A stretch of 11,532 nucleotides of DNA from an uncultured Ruminococcus sp. (GCA_900319195.1 ONNL01000030.1:1-11532), one strand, 5' to 3'. Shown: positions 1 through 6,554, counted from the first letter of the stretch. Program-made: numbers and translations. The notes: generated by a model not told the origin, from the sequence alone.

Positions 1-135
1 GGTGGACGCCTCTGCGAAGCAGAAGCACCGACCGAGCCGACAGGCGAGACGATGTCCAAAGGACAGAGGGTACCCGCCGCTGCTGGCGGGATCCTTTGTC
101 TCAAAAGGGTTTCCCTCGATAAAAACTCACTAACA
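1..135. repeat. GC-rich hairpin-dense intergenic element, possible interspersed repeat (5' edge cut)
   Basis: This stretch lies downstream of the binding-protein gene and has several inverted repeats packed together. TCTGC (11-15) pairs with GCAGA (19-23) across a 3-nt loop. CCCGCC (73-78) pairs with GGCGGG (85-90). CAAAGGA (57-63) pairs with TCCTTTG (92-98), continued by GAGA (46-49) with TCTC (99-102). AGGG (106-109) pairs with CCCT (113-116). It is much more GC-rich than the other intergenic regions here. Plus-strand frame 1 is open from base 1 to a TAG at 151-153, but the encoded peptide shows no recognisable domain and the frame would overlap the convergent gene end. I favour a structured repeat over a coding tail. 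The minus-strand AGGG-AAA-CCCT-TTTG hairpin could give the lipoprotein gene a weak terminator. Confidence 0.4.
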
Positions 136-1416
136 CTATTTATTCGCGGCGAGTAGGTCGTTAAATGACTGTTCAAACTGTGAAGCCGCCTCATTAAGCT
201 CTGCCTTATCATAGAGGACGAGGTCACAGCTGTTTACGAAGGAGTCAACGAGGTCGGAGTTCTCGATTATCGGGTCGATGGGAGTGAGGAACTCGTTGCT
301 CTCCATTTTGAGAGAAGCCTGATACTGAAGTCCGTCAAGCTTTCCCTGTGATTCGAGGTATGCACGAGCCGACTTACTGAGCGGTATGCCCTTTTCAATT
401 CCCTGAAGCTCAGCCATTTCGCTGCTGTTGAGGAGGAAATCGAGGAGCATTGCCGATTCCTTGGGGTGCTCGGTGTTCTTGCTTATCGCGTACATAGTTG
501 CAGGCTTTGAATACCAGCCTGTGCCGTTCGGTGCGCTGTTAGCTGATGTGTAATCGGCAACAGTCATGGTATTGCCTGCTTCAACAGCGCCGCCGCAGTA
601 GTTTTTCGCGTCGCTGACCCATGCAACAGAGCCCGCATAGGTGCCGTCTGTAATGTGTATCCTGTCGTAATACTCTACCTGCGGAATTACCTTTTCGTTG
701 ATAAGTCTGCAATAGAAGTCGATCATTACGGCGAAATCATCGGCGGTGAAATTCAGCGTTCCGTTATCGTTTAGTATCTTCTTGCCCGTCGTCTGCTCGC
801 CATAGGCAATGCAGAACAGCCAAATCGACTTATCGGTGCCGCCTGTAACGTATATATCGTCCTTGCTGAGAACCTTTGCGGCTTCAAAGAGGTCGTCGAA
901 GGTCGAAGGAGTCTGGAGTCTGTATTTGCTCAAGACCGTCTGATTGGAATAAACCGTCTCAACATTCATAGCTATCGGGATAGCGTTGAGGATACCGTTG
1001 ACCTTGCCGTATTCAAGCATTTTATCGTCGAAGTTCGAGAGGTCGATCTGGTCTGAAAGAGTGGATATATCGTAGTATCCCGTACCGTCGGGAGAATACT
1101 TATCGAGCCAGCCGTAGTTTATCTGCATTACATCAGCCTCGGTATTTGATACCATTTTCACGTTGTTCCTCGATTCATAGCCCGACCATTCGGAGTAGCT
1201 GCATTTTACGACTATCTCGGGGTGGAGCTCCATGAATTGTCTTACACCTTCAATGGTGTACTCGTTTCTTGCGTCGTTTCCCCACCATGAGAGCGTTATT
1301 TCGACCTGTCCCGTCTGTTCGGTAACAAGAGGCTTGTCGGACGATGAGCACGAAGTCGCAGGAATGAGCATTGCCGCGCAGAGTAAAGCGCTTATCAGAG
1401 TTCTTGCCTTTTTCAT
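136..1416 (-). CDS. Extracellular solute-binding lipoprotein, family 1 (carbohydrate ABC-type)
   Basis: This 426-aa protein has a lipoprotein signal: basic MKKAR, a hydrophobic stretch to about residue 20, then ATSC with Cys23 as the likely lipidated residue, followed by a Ser-rich linker. The mature part reads as a family 1 binding protein for sugars. The early strand with SWWGNDARNEY (about 43-54) and an amphipathic helix ending in FMELHP are typical of the fold that holds maltose- and oligosaccharide-binding proteins. Length is normal. The start has AAGGAG about 10 nt upstream, and the ATG overlaps the stop of the cyclase gene (ATGA), so translation is probably coupled. No permease or ATPase gene is next to it in the window. 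That makes a sensing role with the cyclase possible, besides ordinary uptake with distant permeases. The ligand cannot be read from sequence. Confidence 0.9.
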   Translation of the reverse strand: MKKARTLISALLCAAMLIPATSCSSSDKPLVTEQTGQVEITLSWWGNDARNEYTIEGVRQFMELHPEIVVKCSYSEWSGYESRNNVKMVSNTEADVMQINYGWLDKYSPDGTGYYDISTLSDQIDLSNFDDKMLEYGKVNGILNAIPIAMNVETVYSNQTVLSKYRLQTPSTFDDLFEAAKVLSKDDIYVTGGTDKSIWLFCIAYGEQTTGKKILNDNGTLNFTADDFAVMIDFYCRLINEKVIPQVEYYDRIHITDGTYAGSVAWVSDAKNYCGGAVEAGNTMTVADYTSANSAPNGTGWYSKPATMYAISKNTEHPKESAMLLDFLLNSSEMAELQGIEKGIPLSKSARAYLESQGKLDGLQYQASLKMESNEFLTPIDPIIENSDLVDSFVNSCDLVLYDKAELNEAASQFEQSFNDLLAANK

Positions 1417-2921
1417 TTCTTCAACACTCCTTCCAGATACTTCTCATAGAACACGTATGTATCCTTTCCGCGATTTTTAGCGGTCTCAAGAGCGGTAGAA
1501 GCCGTGCTGTAGAGCTTGGGATAGTCCTTTATCTTTTCCGCAGAGAGCGATACACCAATGCTTACTGTGAGCTTGAGAGCGTCCTCTTCCTCTGCTTCCT
1601 CGTGGAAGCACTCAATGAGCTTCTCGCAGATGCTCTTTGCGGACTCCTTTACGCTGTTTTTGTCCATATCGTCAAAGCTTACAAATACACCGAATTCGTC
1701 CTCGCCTGTTCTGCCGAGGAGCTCGCCCTGTGTGAATTCATTTCTGAGTACCTCGCTGACTTTTTTAAGAGCATTATCGGAATATGCCTTATCGTTCTTG
1801 TTTTTGAGTTCGTTGAAGCTGTCAACGTCAATAAGGAGCATCGCATGGCGGCTTTCAACTCCGCCTTCTTCAATGCGCTTTTCGATGTTCTCCTCAAATG
1901 AGCGCTTGTTGAACAGACCTGTGAGCTGGTCGGCATGAGCTTTTGAATCGAGATTTGTAACGACATCGCTTATCGGGTCGGTGATCTTTACCGAGAGGAA
2001 TGTGCCGATGAGAACAGCTATCAGTGCGATAAGAGCAGCTGCAATGTATATGTATTTATACATATCATTTTTCTCTTTCAGAATTATCTCCGTAGGAATC
2101 GAGCAGATAACGCACCAATCGTTCTTGCTTTCGTTTACTGTAATGAGGTAATCCTCGTCCATGATAGCGGCGGAGGTCTCATTTCCGACAGCGCTTGCTA
2201 TCTTGTCGGGGAGCTTTGTACCTGCTTCCTTTAATGAAACAGAGGAGTAGATGATGTCGTTGTTTGGGTTGGTAAGGCGGATCTCAGTACCGTCGAGAGC
2301 TTCGGGGTTGTTGAATACAGCGGCAAGCTCCGTCGAGTAGACAGAGACAACGAGTATCGCGTTGTCGTTGAGTCTCTTTACGTAGTAAATACGCTTGAAA
2401 TTGTCACGGTAGCCTGCTGCCCAGCCGTCGTAGGTACGGTCGTTGGTGATGATAGCGCTCAGCAGGTCATATATTTTGTCACCAAACTGGTCCTTTGTGC
2501 CGTTGGATATTTTTCCGATCGTATGATTATTGCTGTAAACGATACCGAAATCAACGAAGTTGTCCATAGTGCAGAGGTCATAGAGCTTGTTGGTTATCTC
2601 GTTTTCCGTTTCGAGCACATCATATTCGTCGAGAGCAGTGTTGGTTGCGTCGTAGGTATATGCCTCCTCGGAAGCAAAAATGAGCGTTGATACAGTTTCG
2701 ATCCTGTCGAGATAGCTGTTGAGATTCAGCTTCATCTGGACATTGAGTGATGACGCCATTGAGCTCACCTTGTTTTTGAGTACGGTATCAGTTTTGACTA
2801 TTGCCAGTCTTGAGAGTATAGCAACAGCAATAAGGATTATCAGACCATAGCCGAATATCAGCAGCGGTTTGAGGTACCGTATTACGTGAGGGTTGGCTTT
2901 TGCATTTGATTTTTTTGCCAT
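1413..2921 (-). CDS. Membrane diguanylate cyclase with extracellular Cache-like sensor and C-terminal GGDEF domain
   Basis: The 502-aa protein has TM1 at about 17-41, an extracellular region at about 45-285, TM2 at about 289-311 and a GGDEF domain at about 330-498. The sensor has the look of a double Cache domain (YDGWAAGYRDNFKRIYYVKRL-like block near 164-184). In the cyclase domain, DQLTGLFNKRSF (331-342), the metal-site IDVDSF (364-369) and the SIGVSLS strand (454-460) are present. The signature is GEDEF (406-410) rather than GGDEF. The product-inhibition I-site RxxD is absent; TQGE sits there. Predicted role is making c-di-GMP from two GTP in response to an outside signal, though the altered signature leaves activity unproven. 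The start has AAGGAG 6 nt upstream. It is the first gene of a two-gene unit with the binding lipoprotein. Confidence 0.88.
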   Translation of the reverse strand: MAKKSNAKANPHVIRYLKPLLIFGYGLIILIAVAILSRLAIVKTDTVLKNKVSSMASSLNVQMKLNLNSYLDRIETVSTLIFASEEAYTYDATNTALDEYDVLETENEITNKLYDLCTMDNFVDFGIVYSNNHTIGKISNGTKDQFGDKIYDLLSAIITNDRTYDGWAAGYRDNFKRIYYVKRLNDNAILVVSVYSTELAAVFNNPEALDGTEIRLTNPNNDIIYSSVSLKEAGTKLPDKIASAVGNETSAAIMDEDYLITVNESKNDWCVICSIPTEIILKEKNDMYKYIYIAAALIALIAVLIGTFLSVKITDPISDVVTNLDSKAHADQLTGLFNKRSFEENIEKRIEEGGVESRHAMLLIDVDSFNELKNKNDKAYSDNALKKVSEVLRNEFTQGELLGRTGEDEFGVFVSFDDMDKNSVKESAKSICEKLIECFHEEAEEEDALKLTVSIGVSLSAEKIKDYPKLYSTASTALETAKNRGKDTYVFYEKYLEGVLKK

Positions 2922-2945
2922 TTTTAACTCCTTTTTGATTTTTTT

Positions 2946-2958
2946 GTCATATAATGAC
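2946..2958. promoter_or_regulatory. Perfect 5-3-5 palindrome in the cyclase leader
   Basis: GTCAT-ATA-ATGAC lies between the predicted transcription start (about 2975) and the ribosome binding site of the cyclase gene. It could be an operator or a small leader hairpin. A chance occurrence in AT-rich DNA cannot be excluded. Confidence 0.2.
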
Positions 2959-2981
2959 GGTGATGGATATTACTTGTTAAA

Positions 2982-3010
2982 ATTATATCACATATTGCGC
3001 AAATTTTCAA
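2982..3010 (-). promoter_or_regulatory. Sigma-A promoter for the cyclase/lipoprotein operon
   Basis: On the minus strand, TTGAAA (3005-3010) is followed by a 17-nt spacer and TATAAT (2982-2987), with an extended -10 TG at the right place (TGATATAAT). The predicted start is near 2975, giving a leader of about 54 nt. A 12-bp palindrome, AGTAT-AC-ATACT (3036-3047), lies about 26 bp upstream of the -35 and might be a regulator site. Confidence 0.75.
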
Positions 3011-3088
3011 CGTATATTTCTCACCAAATTTATAGAGTATACATACTGTATTTTATAATATTTATGAATGTTCGCATAAAATAAGTAT

Positions 3089-3120
3089 CGGGGAAAGCCT
3101 TCGCGTGAAAGCTCTCCCCG
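3089..3120 (-). terminator. Rho-independent terminator of the DUF11-protein gene
   Basis: A 14-bp stem with two G-T wobbles and a 4-nt loop lies 28 nt past the stop codon of the DUF11 gene. On the minus strand the arms are CGGGGAGAGCTTTC and GAAGGCTTTCCCCG, and a T-rich but interrupted tail (ATACTTATTTTATG) follows. It separates this gene from the cyclase operon. Confidence 0.65.
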
Positions 3121-3147
3121 AATTTTACCATTTGGAATAGTTTTGCT

Positions 3148-4011
3148 TTACAGTGTTATCTGTCCCGAAATTTTGATTACGCTCACACCGGGCTGTACTG
3201 TCCAAGCGCGAGTAGTTGTATCCTGTGTGAAGGTCGCCGCGGGTACGGTTATCTGACCCGCAAGGGATTCAAATTCTCCTGTTGTCTCGTCGTAGCTGTA
3301 ATTTGTCCCGTCAGTCCAAGGAGCATCGTTGTATGTCGCAGTGAGATTTGAGAGCACGGGAGTGAAGGTGTCGCTGAATATGACATTATCTGCCACGTCT
3401 GCTGCCTTGCTGCCGAAGTTCTGAATGAGGAAGGTGTAGGTCACGTCGCCGTTTTCCTCAACAGCAGCAGGGGAGAGTGACTTGCTTATCATAAGGTCTG
3501 CCTCTGTGACAGGAGTGATCGTGTCCGAAGCTGTGAACGGAGTGAAGCCTGTTCCGCTGAATGTCGCGGTATTAGTTATCTCCGAGCCTGCTGCGAGCGG
3601 AGCAAACGCATTTGTCGTCGCCGCATAGATAAGAGTAACATTGCTGCCGGCGGGGATATTGAGTCCGTTTATCGTGAGCGGCTCTGTATCGGTAACTGTA
3701 GGTGCTGCCTGAGCGATACCGTTGATATAATACTGGATCGAGCCGTCAACATATGTCAGCGGCACGACTTCGTCCGTTGTACCCTCTGCCGTATACTGAC
3801 CGAGGTCGTCTGTAACAGTTACCCCATTGAAGCCCGAGGTTCCCGTGTTTACAATGCTGATAACATACACGATGTCATCATTCGACGAATATGTGTCCGT
3901 AACGGCGTTCTTTGTAGCCGAGAGGACGTTGATTATTTCGCCTGTTGTTATATTTGAGCTTTTCACTGTTCCGTTGTAGGAAAGTGTAGCCTGATTATAG
4001 AAAGCTGCCAT
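3148..4011 (-). CDS. DUF11 (conserved repeat) domain protein without signal peptide
   Basis: The 287-aa protein contains two DUF11-type immunoglobulin-like repeats. Repeat 1 is at about 28-165, with the typical VYVISIVNTGTSGFNGVTVTDDLG block. Repeat 2 is at about 172-287, with VTYTFLIQNFGSKAADVADNVIFSDTF. The protein is Thr/Asn/Val-rich and has no cysteine. DUF11 repeats are known from bacterial surface proteins and are structural rather than catalytic. No signal peptide, membrane segment or sorting motif is visible, and GGAGG 7 nt before the ATG fixes this start, so a hidden longer N-terminus is unlikely. Export may use another route, or the protein may work inside the cell or be released on lysis or sporulation; none of these is shown. 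It is monocistronic, between its own leader and terminator. Confidence 0.8.
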   Translation of the reverse strand: MAAFYNQATLSYNGTVKSSNITTGEIINVLSATKNAVTDTYSSNDDIVYVISIVNTGTSGFNGVTVTDDLGQYTAEGTTDEVVPLTYVDGSIQYYINGIAQAAPTVTDTEPLTINGLNIPAGSNVTLIYAATTNAFAPLAAGSEITNTATFSGTGFTPFTASDTITPVTEADLMISKSLSPAAVEENGDVTYTFLIQNFGSKAADVADNVIFSDTFTPVLSNLTATYNDAPWTDGTNYSYDETTGEFESLAGQITVPAATFTQDTTTRAWTVQPGVSVIKISGQITL

Positions 4012-4026
4012 AATGATTCCTCCATA

Positions 4027-4068
4027 AGCCGAAATATCGGCTGATTTCGGGAGGGAGCATTCCCTCCC
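4027..4068 (-). promoter_or_regulatory. Two tandem perfect hairpins in the DUF11 gene leader
   Basis: On the minus strand, hairpin A is GGGAGGGA/TCCCTCCC with a 4-nt loop (4049-4068). Hairpin B is AGCCGA/TCGGCT with a 4-nt loop (4027-4042), ending just before the GGAGG ribosome binding site. If transcription starts from the TATAAT at 4076-4081, hairpin A forms the very 5' end of the mRNA. Such 5' hairpins are known to protect transcripts from decay in Firmicutes. A regulatory role is inferred only. Confidence 0.5.
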
Positions 4069-4075
4069 TCACCAC

Positions 4076-4081
4076 ATTATA
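4076..4081 (-). promoter_or_regulatory. Candidate -10 element for the DUF11 gene
   Basis: TATAAT on the minus strand, about 65 nt upstream of the start codon. No convincing -35 sits at 16-18 nt; TTGTCG lies 20 nt upstream. Transcription may instead read through from the promoter at 4253-4258. Confidence 0.35.
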
Positions 4082-4114
4082 TGCACACTCGGAGGATATG
4101 GCGACAAAAAACGT

Positions 4115-4149
4115 TATAAAAACAAACGAGCCTCCGATTAAGGAAGCTC
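4115..4149 (-). terminator. Rho-independent terminator between the kinase gene and the DUF11 gene
   Basis: On the minus strand GAGCTTCC pairs with GGAGGCTC (one T-G wobble) around a 6-nt loop, followed by GTTTGTTTTTATAACG. It would end both the short transcript starting near 4246 and any read-through from the kinase gene. It could also act as an attenuator for the DUF11 gene downstream. Confidence 0.7.
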
Positions 4150-4224
4150 ATCTGCCATGATATAGGGATTATTGGGGATCCGATCTGATATTGGGGTAAA
4201 CATCAGATCAATTATGAAAATCAA
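4138..4224 (-). CDS. Possible 28-aa small protein or leader peptide (TTG start)
   Basis: A short frame opens with TTG directly after an in-frame TAG and ends with TAA in the loop of the terminator hairpin. An AAAGGTGA ribosome-binding-like sequence lies about 11 nt upstream and falls partly inside the first stem of the putative small RNA, so its access could depend on folding. The predicted peptide starts with a hydrophobic MIFIIDLMF and ends with NNPYIMADELP. I do not recognise it. The perfect RNA stems overlapping the frame are a competing explanation, so the coding claim is weak. Confidence 0.25.
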   Translation of the reverse strand: MIFIIDLMFTPISDRIPNNPYIMADELP

Positions 4225-4252
4225 CTAAAGGAATCTCACCTTTAGCAATTAT

Positions 4253-4258
4253 ATTATA
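4253..4258 (-). promoter_or_regulatory. Extended -10 promoter upstream of the putative small RNA
   Basis: TATAAT on the minus strand preceded by TGT, the extended -10 pattern, with no strong -35. The predicted start near 4246 coincides with the first base of the 7-bp stem, which supports a transcript beginning here. Confidence 0.45.
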
Positions 4259-4328
4259 ACAGGCATATGTGAGCATTCTGTGAAAGAACTGCAAATAACG
4301 GATAAAATTTTTTCAACATTCTGCGAAA

Positions 4329-5780
4329 TTATTCTTCTTTTTTGTCATTTGCAACGTCACTTATCATAAACCAGAAGGTCGAACCCTTTCCGAGTCGGCT
4401 TCTGACACCGTAGTCATAATTGTGCAGCTTGAGCACAGCCTTTACGATCGACAGTCCGAGACCTGTTCCGACTACCTCGCGCTTGTGGTTCTCCGAGCGG
4501 TAGTATTTGTCGAAAATGAGCTTTATCTTGTCCTCCTCGATACCGTCGCCCGTGTCCTCTACCTCGATAAGCACACCCTCGGGCTTGTTTATCTGCCTTA
4601 CGAAAACCTGCTTGTCGTCGCCCGTGTAGTTGATAGCGTTATTGATGAGGTTATAGATGACCTGCTGTATCTTTATCTCGTCGCAGACAACATTCCTCGG
4701 ATTATCGGGAGTGAAGTGTATATGATAGCCCATTCTCTCGGAAATTCCCTTGAACCTGTCGATTATCTCCGTCATTTTGGAGCTTATCTCGAATTCGGAG
4801 GGGGAGAGCTGCTGCTTTCCGCTCTCAAGCTTTGAGAGGTCGAGAATATCATTTACAAGCAGAGCGAGCCTGTCCGTCTCGTTGATGATAATTTCAAGGT
4901 GTTCGTTGCGCTTTACGGGATTATCACCCGAGAGGTCGCGGATCATCTCGGCATAAGCCTTCAGCATGGTCAGCGGAGTTCTGAGGTCGTGCGAAACGTT
5001 TGCGACAAGGTCTCTCTGCATCTTATCGACCTTGGAAATTTCATGCTCGGCATAGGTCAGCGTCTCAGCAAGCTTCTGCGATTCAAGATAGCCGCGCCCG
5101 TCGAATTTAGTATTGTAGTCGCCCTTTGCGAGGTTTTCCGCAGCCTTTGTTATCCTGTCGATAGGAGCCGCGATTTTCTCGGAAAGGTAAAGTGAGAGGA
5201 AGAACGCTATTATAATAAGTGCGACAGTAATTATCATGAGCTGCCGCTTGATAATAGTAACAGTTGAGCCGACAGGGACGAGTGCAGAATTCAGCAGCAA
5301 ATACCCGTCGGGAGCGTCCGCACTTCCGAGAGTACAGCCGTACAGCAGCATATCATACCCCGCAGGATTTTTCACTCTGTATCGTATATTCTTGTTCTCG
5401 CTCTTGTCGATATTTACACGATAGATGTTCGTGCTGTTTGATTTTCCGTGGATAAGGCAGTCACCGAGCACCTCACATGAGTAGATAGAGCGTCCGTATC
5501 TGTCGAGGACTTCGATGCACATATCGTTGTCAACCGCGATCTCCTTGATGTAGTCGGAAAAATCAGACGTGCTCATTGTGTCGAATGCCTGTGATATTTT
5601 TGACTCGCACTGTGAAGCGTCGTGCTTTTTCATGCTTTCATAGAAGCGTTCGAGGAAAAATATCTGAAATATCCACAGCAGTACGAATACCGCGATAGTA
5701 AACAGTATAAAGTAGATCCATATCTTGAATCTCAGCGGGAATCTGCTTTTACTGTTTTTGCATTTTTCAATCTGCTTCAA
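4329..5780 (-). CDS. Two-component sensor histidine kinase (HAMP, HisKA, HATPase_c)
   Basis: The 483-aa membrane kinase has TM1 at about 20-43, an extracellular sensor at about 44-179, TM2 at about 181-200 and a HAMP linker at about 201-255. The HisKA H-box is NVSHDLRTPL with His264 as phospho-acceptor. The ATPase domain has the N-box NLINNAINYT (377-386), G1 DTGDGI (409-414) and G2 GTGLGL (438-443). All key residues are present. It would phosphorylate the OmpR-type regulator encoded just upstream. The best start is TTG at 5780, 14 nt inside the regulator gene, with AGAGG about 14 nt upstream. The next in-frame ATG (codon 50) would remove TM1, so translation is probably coupled. The sensor has five cysteines (58, 88, 102, 108, 149), but no known ligand domain was recognised. 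Confidence 0.93.
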   Translation of the reverse strand: MKQIEKCKNSKSRFPLRFKIWIYFILFTIAVFVLLWIFQIFFLERFYESMKKHDASQCESKISQAFDTMSTSDFSDYIKEIAVDNDMCIEVLDRYGRSIYSCEVLGDCLIHGKSNSTNIYRVNIDKSENKNIRYRVKNPAGYDMLLYGCTLGSADAPDGYLLLNSALVPVGSTVTIIKRQLMIITVALIIIAFFLSLYLSEKIAAPIDRITKAAENLAKGDYNTKFDGRGYLESQKLAETLTYAEHEISKVDKMQRDLVANVSHDLRTPLTMLKAYAEMIRDLSGDNPVKRNEHLEIIINETDRLALLVNDILDLSKLESGKQQLSPSEFEISSKMTEIIDRFKGISERMGYHIHFTPDNPRNVVCDEIKIQQVIYNLINNAINYTGDDKQVFVRQINKPEGVLIEVEDTGDGIEEDKIKLIFDKYYRSENHKREVVGTGLGLSIVKAVLKLHNYDYGVRSRLGKGSTFWFMISDVANDKKEE

Positions 5781-6444
5781 ACTTGTATCCCATTCCTCTC
5801 AGGGTAACGATAAACTTTCTGTATTCACCGAGGCTGTTTCTCAGCATTTTGATATGTGTATCGACTGTTCTGTCGTCACCGAAGAAATCGTATCCCCATA
5901 CTTCCTCGAGGAGCTTGTCTCTTGAAAGGGCGATGTTCTTGTTCTTTACAAGGTAGAAGAGGAGGTCATATTCCTTTGGGGTCATGGTTGCCTTCTGACC
6001 GTTTACATATACCTCTCTGCCTGTGATATCGACTTCAAGTCCCTCGAAAATGTACTTATCCTGCACCTCGGGCTCAGCCGATTTGGTGTTGCGCTTGAGG
6101 ACTGCCTTTACCCTTGCCATGAGTTCCTTTGGAGAGAAAGGCTTTACTACGTAGTCATCAACGCCTATCTCGAAGCCGAAGAGCTTATCGTATTCTTCGC
6201 CGCGTGCCGAGAGCATGATAACGGGAATATTCTTTGTCTTATGTATTTCCTTGCAGGCGGAATAGCCGTCGAGACGCGGCATCATAACGTCCATGATGAT
6301 GAGGTCATAGTCGTTGTCGCGGCAGAGATTGACAGCCTCCATGCCGTTTTCAGCTTCAGCGACTTCATATCCTTCAAATTCAGCATATTCACGTACTACC
6401 TTGCGGATATTCATCTCATCGTCAACTACAAGTATGTGTGCCAT
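5767..6444 (-). CDS. OmpR/PhoB-type response regulator
   Basis: The 225-aa protein has a receiver domain at about 1-120. The acidic pocket is Asp8/Asp9, the phosphorylation site is Asp52 in MDVMMP, Ser79 sits at the switch position and Lys101 is in KPF. A winged-helix DNA-binding domain spans about 130-224; DDRTVDTHIKMLRNSLG is the recognition-helix region and LRGMGYKF is the wing. Length is standard. The ATG has GGAGG with 7-nt spacing. It is the first gene of a two-gene operon with the kinase and overlaps it by 14 nt. The regulon is unknown; the divergently transcribed PAS-GGDEF-EAL gene and the operon's own promoter are natural candidates by position. Confidence 0.95.
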   Translation of the reverse strand: MAHILVVDDEMNIRKVVREYAEFEGYEVAEAENGMEAVNLCRDNDYDLIIMDVMMPRLDGYSACKEIHKTKNIPVIMLSARGEEYDKLFGFEIGVDDYVVKPFSPKELMARVKAVLKRNTKSAEPEVQDKYIFEGLEVDITGREVYVNGQKATMTPKEYDLLFYLVKNKNIALSRDKLLEEVWGYDFFGDDRTVDTHIKMLRNSLGEYRKFIVTLRGMGYKFEAD

Positions 6445-6512
6445 AAAAATACCTCCGATTTAATATATAATAGAGTGTGTGCCATAGAGAGTGAAAACAG
6501 TATTCTTCTAAA

Positions 6513-6532
6513 CTATTATATCATTATAATAG
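6513..6532. promoter_or_regulatory. Perfect 8-4-8 dyad over the regulator promoter
   Basis: CTATTATA-TCAT-TATAATAG covers the predicted -10 of the response regulator promoter. It may be an operator, or two overlapping -10-like sequences on opposite strands that happen to form a dyad. Confidence 0.3.
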
Positions 6533-6554
6533 ATAAAAGTGTATATTATGTGAA
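6526..6554 (-). promoter_or_regulatory. Probable promoter of the two-component operon
   Basis: On the minus strand TTCACA (6549-6554), a 17-nt spacer and TATTAT (6526-6531). A second TATAAT-like box lies a few bases downstream, so the exact start is uncertain. The leader to the ATG at 6444 would be about 75 nt. Confidence 0.45.

Larger units (their letters stand above)
4115..4246 (-). ncRNA. Putative structured small RNA or leader, about 130 nt, unknown class
   Basis: The predicted transcript runs from just below the extended -10 promoter at 4253-4258 to the intrinsic terminator. Its 5' end begins with a perfect 7-bp stem, CTAAAGG/CCTTTAG (4225-4245). A perfect 8-bp stem follows, GATCTGAT/ATCAGATC (4182-4209), with a 12-nt loop. 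The octamer CCCCAATA occurs twice on this strand, once in that loop and once just after the stem (4189-4196 and 4170-4177). I do not recognise a known riboswitch or sRNA family. It could be a free small RNA, an attenuator leader of the DUF11 gene, or the 3' UTR of the kinase mRNA. Confidence 0.4.

Noticed and set aside
1371..1901. 176-codon plus-strand open frame opposite the cyclase and lipoprotein genes
   Set aside because: It is a shadow of the cyclase coding sequence with no ribosome binding site or domain.
4012..4328. Known riboswitch such as a c-di-GMP class I or II aptamer upstream of the DUF11 gene
   Set aside because: I compared remembered consensus features and found no convincing match on either strand; an Rfam search was not possible here.
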